Below are positions 52,301 to 63,200 of a stretch of 64,000 nt of DNA, piece by piece. Positions within the stretch are counted from its first letter, which is position 1; every line of letters begins with the position of its first letter. Both the position numbers and the translations under genes were made by a program. This DNA comes from Antilocapra americana (taxonomy: Eukaryota; Chordata; Mammalia; Artiodactyla; Antilocapridae): assembly GCA_007570785.1 (NCBI GenBank), contig ML664173.1, positions 13,239,933 to 13,303,932 of the forward strand. Direction: 5' to 3'. The notes below the pieces were generated by a model. It saw nothing but the letters and a program-made list of their open reading frames with translations. It ran no database searches and was not told where the DNA came from.

Positions 52301-55300
52301 GGCTTTTTTCCATTGATATTTTTAGTACAGAAGCAGAATTAATCCCTTGCCCTTTTTTCTTTAAGACTTTGCTTACGATGCTGTCATAGCATGTATTGTA
52401 GTGACCGACATCTGCCCCTTCTCCCACTGTCTACCCTGCCCCCACCCCCAGACCTTAAAATTTTTGTAGCCTTGGTGCCAGCCACAGTTCTTTGTATGTA
52501 TTAGAAGGTGCTGAGTAAATATTAGTTTTAAGTAAATTGTTAGCTTCTCTGCTAGCCCAGTAAAAGTATAACACTAAACTTGAGAATGATTGATTAAAGA
52601 CTGTATAGTACCTTTCCATCTTATTTTCATTCATTTATTAAATAATGTATATTTATGCTCCAGGAAATTCTTGGTGCTAGCATAGATATGAAGATTAAAA
52701 CTCAGCCCCTGCCTTTGAGGAAGAGACTATTTAAGGAGGAATTAGGTATTTTCATAACATGTTTACAGTACTAAAACTGTATGCTTTAATAGAGGAAATT
52801 GCAAAGTTCTGTGTGAGCACTGTAGAGGAGTGAGAGACTGAGTCCAGGATAAAGATTCCTCTGAAGAAGTGGTTAAACTGTGTGTGAAGAAGCAAATTAG
52901 AAAGATTGAGAGTTGAGTAGGAGAGGAGAGAGCATCTCAGGAAATCACGTGGTCAGAAACAGCCATGAAAGATAGGAGGTAGGATGCCTTGTGGGAAATG
53001 CTTGGAGACAAAGCTAGAAAGGTTAGGGCCCGATGATAGGGGGTTTCCATGCCGTGTAGTGTTGATGAAAAATCATTGACAGTTTACAGAGTCTTGTTTC
53101 TAAGCATCCCCTTACAAGATCAAAAAGGAACACTATCATTTAAGGAGTTACCTTATTGATCCTGAGAGAATGTTGCTCTTTATATGAGCAGATATTTCTG
53201 CTGATGGAGGGGTTGATCGATGCATAATACAGATACACAATGCATAGTAAGGGGGAGAAAGGGAGCCTATAGGCAGAGAAATTTTATGTTTAAATTTTTC
53301 TTGCCGTATGCAATATGTCTTGCCATAAAATACGAATTTTTTTCACAGTAGGAAAATGTGGACTTTGTCCTTGTGAATGGGGAATTCAAGATTGGTAATA
53401 GGTTTTTCATTTTAGAGAATTTTTGTGGCAGTGCAGAAAATGGACTGCAAATTTAATCATTGCAGAAAAAAACAATTAAGAATTTAGCTTACTAATGCAT
53501 GCAAAAGATAATGTAGGCCTGGTAGAGATGTTTTCTAGAGGACTTGGTAAGCAGGAGACTATGAAAAGTGACAGAAAAGTAGTTAAGGATTAAACACAGA
53601 TTTCTCAGTGGCAGGTAGATTAAGTTTGGGCAAAGTGAGGCATGTTCCAGATTTATTGAGGTGTAATTGATATATAACATTGTGTTATCCAAGGTGTACA
53701 GCATAATGAGCTGATACATGTATAATTTCAAATGATAATCACAATAAATTTCATTAACATCAGTTACCTCACATCATTACAATTTCTTGTTATAAGAACA
53801 TTTCTATTCTCAACTACTTTGAGATATACAATACAGTATTAACTATAGTCACTACACTATACATTGGGCTTCCCAGGTGATGCTACTGGTAAGGAATCCT
53901 TGCCTGCCAGTGCAGGAGACACAAGAGACGTGGGTTTGATCCCTGGGTCAGGAAAATCTGGAGAAAAGAATAGCTACCCACTCCAGTATTCTTGCCTGAA
54001 AAATTCCATGGGCAGAGGAGCCTGGTGGGCCACAGTCCGTGGGACCACAAAGAATCGATGTGACTGAGCACACACTATACACCTCCAGAACCTCTCTTCC
54101 AATGACAGGTTTTTATCTTTTGACTACCTTTACACGCACACTCCCCCGCCACCTCTGGCAACCACCAGTCTGTTGTGTATCATATTTTTTAGATTCCACA
54201 TAGAACTGTAATCGTACAATATTTGTCTTTATCTGATTTATTCCACTTAGCATAATGCCATCCAGTTTTATACACATTGTCACAAATGACAAGGTTTCCC
54301 TTTTTAATGGCTGAAAATTCTCTGCTGTGTGTGTGTCACATTTTCTTTATCCATTCATCTGTCATTGGAAAGGCAAAAGAAAGAAAGCAACTTAGGTTGT
54401 TTCCATGTCTTGGCTACTGTAAATAATGCTACAGTTATTTAATTTTGCAAAACAGTGTAGCAATTTTTCAAAAATTAAAAATACAACTACTGAATGATCC
54501 AGCAATTCACCTTCTAAGTATATATCCAAAGGAAACAAAATCACTATCCCAGAAATATATCTGTACTTCCATGTTCATTGGAACATTATACACTGAGATT
54601 TTTAATGGAAAAAAGATTGGAGGAAGGGAAGAGTGAGCAAAGATAATCCTTAGTGTAGTTTGGGGCTTATTGTTTTTGAAATGCCTGTGGAGTATCCACA
54701 GGGAAATGTCTCTGCCTTTGGAAATAGAGAACTGAGCAAAGTTTAGGAGTCAAGTGAGAGACAGAGGGATATGGGAGTTACACGGGGAGACCATCACCGT
54801 AAAGCAAACAGCGGGAGTGATGTGGCTTTTCGTTTGTTTGTGAAAACCATACAGAGAAAAGGCAACTGGCCTAGGAAGCATCAGATCTGGGTGGAAAAAA
54901 TTACTATTGGAGGCCAAGGTAGGAAAGTGTTTCCAAAATAAGACAAGGACCAAGGCTTAAGATTTGATGATTAAATGGTATCATTGAAACTAAAGTAGTT
55001 TTTGTAGAGTGTAAGCAAAAGTAAAATCTCAATGAGAAGAGAGAGTGGGGGCAGCTAATATTGAGTCCTTTGGGATGATTTAATCATGAAGAGAAAGGTG
55101 AGCTATAGAGCAGACAGAAGCAGGACTTAGGGTGCCTGAGTAAAAGATCAGGTGTGAAAAATGCTTTTTGTTGTTTCTTTTTTGTTAAGTTTGTAGAAAT
55201 GTTGAACATTTTTTACAGGATCAAGAGGAAGAAACAAATAAAAAGAAAGGTTGAAAATATGAGAAGAAAGATGATAATGGAGAAAGGCCTCACCGGCTAC

Positions 55301-57237
55301 ATCAGGGAAATGGGAGACAGTGTAGGTGGAGAATGGGCCTTAATGGAAAGAAAGACCATTGCTAAAACCAGGAAGAAAGGACGGAGTAAGGGTTTCAAAC
55401 AGTATAGAGGTGTAGGAGAGGGAAGTTGAAATCATTAACTGGATCCTTTGAGTGGGCCTCTGTATTCTCTTTGTCCTGGAAGGGAGTAGGGGCAGGACTG
55501 AGGACTTGAGATAAATGGTGAAGGTTTAGAACAGAAAGTAGAAGATGAGATAAAACCAACATTTGCAAGATCGCGAAACAGTGTTATGGTAGAATTGGAT
55601 GTCCATTTGTACTGGTTTACTGAGAGATTCAGGTTAAGAGAAAACTGGAAGCACTCAAATACTGAAAAACTGGAGTTCTAGGGACCTGAAATGGAACTTT
55701 AGGTTTAATGAAAGTGAGAGACAAGGAAAGGAAGGAGGACCGAAAGCTGTGGTTGTGGAGGGAAATATTCAGAGTGGTGAAAGGCACAATCCCTAAATCT
55801 TTATAAATGATTGAAGAAGCAATATCTGTAATAAGATATGGAAGGTTTTCTATCATAAACAACTTCCAGATTTCTGTCCTAAGTGAGTACTTGGTTCACT
55901 AATGTCCCTTGAGGCAAGAAAGAAAAAACCACCAATGCTTACCCACTGCATGGAGAGTGGGCGGGTAGGACAGGAGTTCATTTCCACACAGTTTGGGGTC
56001 AGTTGAAAGCAGTGCTGTAGAACGAGAGTGCTGAGAGAAATGCCAACACTCCCATAAAGGTTTTCCCCTGACAGAAACTGAGCAAAGTGCTGAGCAGGCG
56101 TTCAGCAGGGGAGAAGGTGCAAGTTTTTCCATCTATCATCTGCTGGCTACTGCCTGGAGGGGCAGCACGTTTCTGTTTGCAGTGAGCACCAATAGTTAGG
56201 GTCATACCTGCTTGAAAACCTTCTTCTGCATAATTGGGTGAAGATTTAAAGTTAGGTTAGATGGCAACATTCCCTGCATTCCTTCGGGTGGATAAGCAGC
56301 TCCATTGCCACTAAGCCTTCTTGGCTTCTTCCTTTTGGAGGAGTCAGGCTTAAAAAAAGAACCGCCCACCCTTCCCTTCATTAACCCTTCAATATTTTCT
56401 GCCTGAAAAAGATCTGGGAGCATGTGAAACCTTATAGCATGGTTTGGGCCTTATACTATTCACAGTGTTCAAATGAATTTTTTGGAATCTTTATTACCCA
56501 AGAGGCCCATGGGGACCAGAAGAGTCCCTAGGTGCTACTGAAAAAAGAAATGTCTAGCACAGGCCAGTCCTGCCCTCACGTCTTGAAGGCAGTTGCTACA
56601 GCAGTTGTTGCTGCTTTCCTTCCAGAAATCCTGTACAAAAGAGGATATGAAATAAGGGGTAGAATCTCGTACCTACATTATATTAACACACGTATACACG
56701 TTTTCTCCTCAAAATGGCACACTCAAAACTAATCTTTTACTAAGCAAATTTTTAGCTTTTTTTTTTCCCTTCTGTTTTGAGAACTGGAGATAACACTTAT
56801 GAAAGGATGGCTCTTCTCTGGCTGCTTTTGCATCCTGGACTGGTGCCCCTGTATAACATTCATATAGGGCAAAACCCAAAGCCTTTTCTATAGTGATACA
56901 GTTAAGGTAGAAAGAGATGTTCTTTTTGATTTCCTAGAAAAACAAAATTTTAAAGATTCATGTTACAAGCTGTATCTTCATGGTTGGTTGTTACTGTAAT
57001 TTTTATTATTTTATTAAGACCATAAACTGTATGTGTTGATTATAATAATATATACCCTGTTCTTGAAGAACATTAGACCCCATCTTTTGATGAAAAGCAG
57101 TTTATTGTTGTCACCCCAAATGTCTAACACGCCATCAAATTTTCAGAGCTTCCTTGTTACCTTTATTTGTACAGATCAGTCTGGTTTTGGGGTCTTTGTC
57201 AAGAATAAAATGATCTGTTATTGAGAGAAATAAAAGG

Positions 57238-57275
<38 letters not shown>

Positions 57276-60200
57276 TTTCTCAAAGTGTGGTCCCTGGATC
57301 AGCAGCATCAGCACGGTTTGAAGAAGCCTAGTGCCCAGATTTTTCCTGGAGGATGGTACATAGGCAATCTCTGCCTGACAGGTACCAAAATTCAGACTCC
57401 CAGGTGGAAGGCATGTGTTCAGCATAAACCGAACTGTTTATAGAGGCACCGTAGGAACAGTGATCTTGGCCAAGGGCCAGCCTGATATACAGTCTTTTCA
57501 AAGGATGGAAGTGGGACCTGCTGGGCCTCTTTTCTTCACAGTTGTCCTAAATAAGTTAGTATTTGATCCATTTCTTTTATTTAGTTGCTGGTCTTGGTGT
57601 TCGGGCTTCCCTGGTGGCTCAGTTGGTAAAGAGTACGCTTGCAGTGCTGGAGGCCTGGACTCGATCCCTCGGCGCCAGTAGTCTTGCCTGGAGAATCCCT
57701 GTGGACAGAGGAGCCTGGCAGGCTGCAGTCCACAGGGTCACAAAGAGCCAGACACGACTGAGTGACTAAGCCCGCACGGGTCTTGGTGTATGTCTGTGCT
57801 GCAGTGTCCTTAGAATGTAAACTCTTTGAGGACAGCCAGCATCTACCCTGTGAGCTCTCAGACATCAAGATGAGTGCCGCTTACACTGTGAGCCTGCAAT
57901 AAATCCGTTACGTCTGCTCATGCTCTGCCCATGTTGCCTACTGCATCACTCCTTGTTTAAATGCCGGCCGTTCTTCAATGCCATACTCAACTCCCCAGCT
58001 TTACCATGAAGGCTTAACTGATGAGACAGTTGGCTTTGAACTTTCCTTCTGCTGATTCTGGTGGTATTGTCCTACCCATTTTAGTACTAGATTTTATACA
58101 ACCTTAAATTTTCCCCTCACTTCTTATACTTACCTGTTTTCTTCTGTCAAAATATAAACTCCTTAAAGCAGCCCAATCTTTTCTGCTTTAAACAGTAGTG
58201 GTTCTTAGATTTAAAAAAGAAGATTGATTAATGATATAAATTACATAGAAAAACTAAAATGATTAGGCGTAGCATTCTTGTATTTTTAGATATTTAGAGG
58301 TAAATCAGATAAGCAGGCTTCTTTAGAAAAAGAGTAGTTAAGAAATTCCCTGATGGTCCCGTGTAGGACTCCATGCTTCCCCTGCTGAGGGCCCAGGTTC
58401 AGTCCCTGGTCAGGGAACTAACATGCTGCAAGTGAATTATGCGGCTAAAAAAAAAGAGTAGAAAACCCCGTAGATTTGATTAAACTAGATTATGAATACA
58501 GGAAGGACACTTCCATTTTATAGAAACCTCCTGTGGTTTAAATAAGGTAATCTTAGAAACCAAATCAATTAAAGTGGCCATTAATTGTTAGCTAAGCCTC
58601 AGGTATTTAAGTTGTTATGTGGGGTTAAAGAAGGTATGTTAAACCAGTAATTTTTCATTGTATACTGTATTTTGCCAAACTTTTTTCCCCCCAAACTGCA
58701 GTTCTAGGAAGCCATTATCATTCTAGACATAACGATAGCTATAATTAATCATGTCCTGCTTTCAGCAAGCGAAATTGTACATGTTCTGTTAACCAAATTT
58801 TCAATTATCCATAGGACTGTTTGTCTCATTTCCCATGGACAGGTAAAGACATTTCTGTTGTCGTTTTATCATTATTGATATTCTGGAGACTTACCCTTTA
58901 AAATTGATCCCATTCAGCAGAGGGTTTAGAACCAAGGATTAGAAATTAGAAATGCTAACATATTTTTGGTAGTATTATATTCTTGGTAAACTCATTTATC
59001 TGTTCTAATTTCCCCTGAGGAGATCTTGGCTAACAGCTTATATAGCTACCAAATTTAGGCTCCAGGATCCATGCAACAGGCTATTGCTGCCATTTGCAAT
59101 GAGGAAATCATCTTTTGTCTCCAATTTTGCAGGTGTAAAGAAATGAATAAACGGAGACCCCGAAGTTTGCTAGAGAAACTGCGCTGGGTGACCCTTGGCT
59201 ACCATTATAACTGGGACAATAAGGTATTCAGATTTTCTTGCTGATTCCATTGATTTTCATTTTTATGCTTCTTGGGCCCACATAGTTTGACTTCTTCCTG
59301 GCCAAACTTAAAGTATCAGATTATCCATTTGTGGGAGGGTTTCTTTAATTTATTCCCTCCTAAAATGCTTTTGATTGAGAATCTGAAGAGGAATGAATAA
59401 TTTATCAAGAGAAAATTATTTTTTCATGTGCTCTCAGACTGTATTATTTCATCAGAAATCATTGATGCTTTCTCTGGGGAGACTTCAGGGATACAGACTT
59501 TTCTTTACTGTATTCATGAGCCGTTGTCAACTATAATCTTTACTTCCATTGTTATTTAGTGTTTGTTGGCTATTTATCTTCTACATAATGTGTGGCTGGA
59601 GTGAAAGGAGCTCTGTGTGCTTGGTGTTCTCTTCCATCAACACACAAAAGAACTTTCAAGATTTAGACACCTTTGACTACTGCATACAGTCTATGCAGGG
59701 GAGAGATGGGAAAGAATTTCTACAGTTAAAGTTCCACGTTTTCTTGAGGTACAGTTTCTTCTTTCCTGAGCCTTGTGCTTCAGAAAATGCCTCCTTTATT
59801 GCTGGCATCTCAGTGCCACTTTTCTCAGTGAGGTGTTTGCCGCCAAAAGGACTTAATTGTGAGGATAAATTGAATCAAATTGGTATGAACCATCTTCCTG
59901 CTAACCAGTTACTTTTTAAAAGCTCCATAGTTTCAGTCAACCCAGCTTATTAATAAATGTTTTAACTACTCAGGATAGTAGTAAATATTGCTCAGAACTG
60001 TTCATGATATAATTTTGATTTTCAGTGATACAGCTTTAGTGGAAAACCAAACATCTGTGTTTGGGGAAATGGCCATGTGGTTTTTCTTCTGGTCAGACAG
60101 CCTGGATTTGAATCCTGCCTTCAATATGGCTAGTGTCTAACCTCGCAAGATGGTTGTGAGGATTAAATGATTATTTTCCAAGGACCTCAAAGTTAGCTTC

Positions 60201-63200
60201 ACTTACTAAGAAAAGCATGGTGTGAAAATAGTCACAAAATACTGAATGGTTAATCAGAGAAAAGTGAAAGAGAATTAAGAAACAGTGCATAGGCAATTCG
60301 GATAGGGATAAAAGCCCAAAAAGGTAATTGTTTTGTTATAGCACAGATGATCTCGTGCTATAAGTCGTTGGTCTTTTGAAGGACTGAAACAAAATGGTAG
60401 AGGAAACCTTCTCTAACTACACATAATTTTGAGAAATTAAACAGGAGCTCTTATTTGTAGTACAGGGGGGAAAAAAAGAAAAAAGTAAAACAGATTCCAA
60501 CTGAAGAGGCTTGGCCATCCATCAGAGACTTTTTAGAGAAGTCTGATTTTTCTAATCAGATTTGATGTTGATTGAATAACAGGAGGACTGAGAAAGGAGC
60601 ATCAGACCAAGGGAGAGTGTCAGATGCTGCTGGCTTACATCGCCCTGAGATTCATCTCTGCCTTGTTTTCAGAAATTGTGTGTTTGGTAAAGAGAGTGTT
60701 CTGGCCTTTAAGAGTTGTGCCCCTTAGGTATGAAAAATAGAGGCAGTTCAGGAAGGTAAGTGCTGAAAATTACTTCCATTTTAAGGTCCTGACTTGACCA
60801 CAGTGTAAGTCAGTTTTAATGTTTTGAGCATGTCAGCCCATTCAGATTGACCAGTGAAATCACATGAAGCTATGTTGCAGACTAGTTCTTAATTGATACA
60901 CTTTTTACCTTCTGTCCCAGGATCCCATCCAGGATACACTACATTTAGTTGGTATGTTTCCGTAGGCACCTCTTGGCAGTGACAAAGTTCTGAGTTGCCT
61001 TTTTACCCTAAGATAATTCTCATGTTTAGAATTAAAAGTGAGCTCCCCTGGTAGCTCAGCTGGTAAGGAATCCGCCTCAATGCAGGAGACTCCAGTTTGA
61101 TTCCTGAGTCGGAAACATCCACAGGAGAAGAGATAGGCTACCCACTCCAGGATTCTTGGGCTTCCCTGGTGGCTCAACTGGTAAAGAATCTGCCCACAAT
61201 GCGGGAGACCTGGGCTTGATCCCTGGGTAGGGAAGATCCCCTGGAGAAGGAAACGGCTACCCACTCCAGTGTTATGTCCTGGAGAATTCCATGGACTGTA
61301 TAGTCTATTGAGTTACAAAGAGTCGGACCCAACTGAGCAACTTTCAGAGAGAGGTGTGATTGCTTTGTATTTTGACTCCATGCAGGGTGAATTTGTCGGA
61401 TTTATCACCACATAGCACGGTGCCTACCATATCATAGGTACTTGGTATTTTGAATTGGCTTGCTGTTAGATTACTGGATGCCTCAAAAATGGGTGGCTGT
61501 TAAGATGACAAGGTTTTATTTTTATGTATAAAAAAACTTTATGTATAAAAGAAATAGGCTACAAGGCTATATTGTACAACACAGGGAATATAGCCAATAC
61601 TTGGTAATAACTATAAATGGAGTTTAACCTGTAAAAGTTTTGAATCACTGTATTATATATCTGAAACTAATGTTGTAAATCAACTTTACTTCAATAAAAA
61701 AAATTTTAAGGGCTGAATTAATATTACATGTGGTTGAGAACAGACTTGTGGTTCCCGAGGGGGAGGGGTTGGGAGTTTGGGGTTAGTGGGTACAATAGCT
61801 TTATTGTATATAGAATGGATAAAGCAACAACAAGGTCCTCTACAGCCCAGGGCACTATAGCCATTACCTTGTGATAAACCGTAATGGAAAAGAATGTAAG
61901 AAAGAAGTATGCGTAGGTATAACTGAATCGCTTTGCTGTACAGCAGAAACTGACACAACGCTGTGAATCAGTCAGTCAATGCGCTGCATGTAAATGAGAT
62001 GATTTTAAAGTGGTAATTAATCTTATGCCACAGTTTCCTATTTTCCTGAGATCATTGTTTATTTTTCTTATTTTCCCTGCTTTATCAAAGAGATACTCAG
62101 CAGATCATTATACACCTTTCCCTTCTGACCTGGCTTTCCTCTCAGAGCAAGTAGCTGCTGCCTGTGGATTTCAGGGTTTCCGAGCTGAAGCAGGTATCCT
62201 GAATTACTACCGATTAGACTCCACACTGGGGATCCACGTAGACAGATCTGAACTAGATCACTCCAGACCCTTGCTGTCATTCAGGTGAGTTGTGTCTAGG
62301 AATTTTGGATTACTTTTTATCATTTCGTTCCTTTTCATAAAGCATTTTTAAGCTTAAATAAATAAAAACATTAAATTTTTAAAATGGGTGAAATCAATAA
62401 TCTTTCACTTCTGGGCATCTTAGCAATGTAGCGTATGTAAAATTAACATCGCCCTTTTGGCTCATGACCAAGTTACAGTTAATATTTCCGTTTAAGGTGC
62501 ATGGATTCTGTCTTTGATAATGAGGGGTACCGTCAGTGTCTGTGGAATAGACGAGTGGTAAAGGCCACGAGACAAGGGAGCGATCTTTCTGAAATAGGAG
62601 GGAGGCACAGAAGCCTGAGTGGTTTACTCTCTCTGTCTCCCTGAATGTGAGTTTAGTTTTGCAGAGTGCTGCCCCTGTGTCTCCAGAGGAAAGTGCCTGA
62701 ACAGAATCTTATTAACTGCCATATCTTTAAGGTGAACAGAAATGATAAATATCTAGTTAAAAAAAAAAAAACCAAATAAATTTTTATTTGCTTTTTAATT
62801 GCTTCAAAATCTATTTTGCAGCAGTTCTGTGGGCTCTAGTAAGTTTAAATAGCAGACCACAGAGCAGTCACTCACAGACGCAAACCAGAAAAGAAGAATC
62901 TTAGCACAGTTTAGAGGAGGGTTGGGACTTTCCTGGCAGTCCACTGGTTAGAACTTGGTGCTTTCATTGCCTGGGCCTAGTCTCAATCCCTGATGGGGAA
63001 CTAAGACCGCCTGAGCTGCAGAACACACACATACCGCCATCCCAAAGGCGTATTTGGAAGCAGTAAGTCTCCAGCTGAAATCAGAAAACTAGTGCAGTTG
63101 GCAGCGAACTTTCCCAGCCGTGGCTAGTAACAGAAGCTTACTGTTGTGTCTTTTACTTTTTTGTAGCTTCGGACAGTCTGCCATCTTTCTCCTGGGCGGC

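Larger units (their letters stand above)
48212..59132 (+). other. ALKBH1: ALKBH1 intron 3 (10.9 kb): content
   Basis: Mostly old repeats: L2 (48655-49330, 50870-52135, 52620-53050), MIR (49390), L1 (50500, 53645), an LTR (51036), Bov-tA (53868, 57601), (TG)n, MER5A (57275) and CHR (58338). An unassigned old repeat covers about 54650-55870, and an unidentified coding-like island lies antisense at 55899-56430. 58460-59130 shows nothing named. Confidence 0.6.
59224..62090 (+). other. ALKBH1: ALKBH1 intron 4: content
   Basis: 59224-61030 shows no named repeat. It contains a chance 134-codon frame at 59549-59953 with no recognisable product. A dimeric Bov-tA (61032-61347) and two L1 3' ends (61530-62005) follow, the second ending about 85 bases before exon 5. 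Confidence 0.55.

Noticed and set aside
59549..59953. 134-codon frame in ALKBH1 intron 4
   Set aside because: No recognisable domain, no start or splice context; length is compatible with chance in intronic DNA.
906..61347. tRNA genes suggested by GGTTCGATCC-like boxes
   Set aside because: These are tRNA-derived heads of Bov-tA and CHR/Art2A SINEs; none folds as a complete tRNA with an intact anticodon arm by eye.
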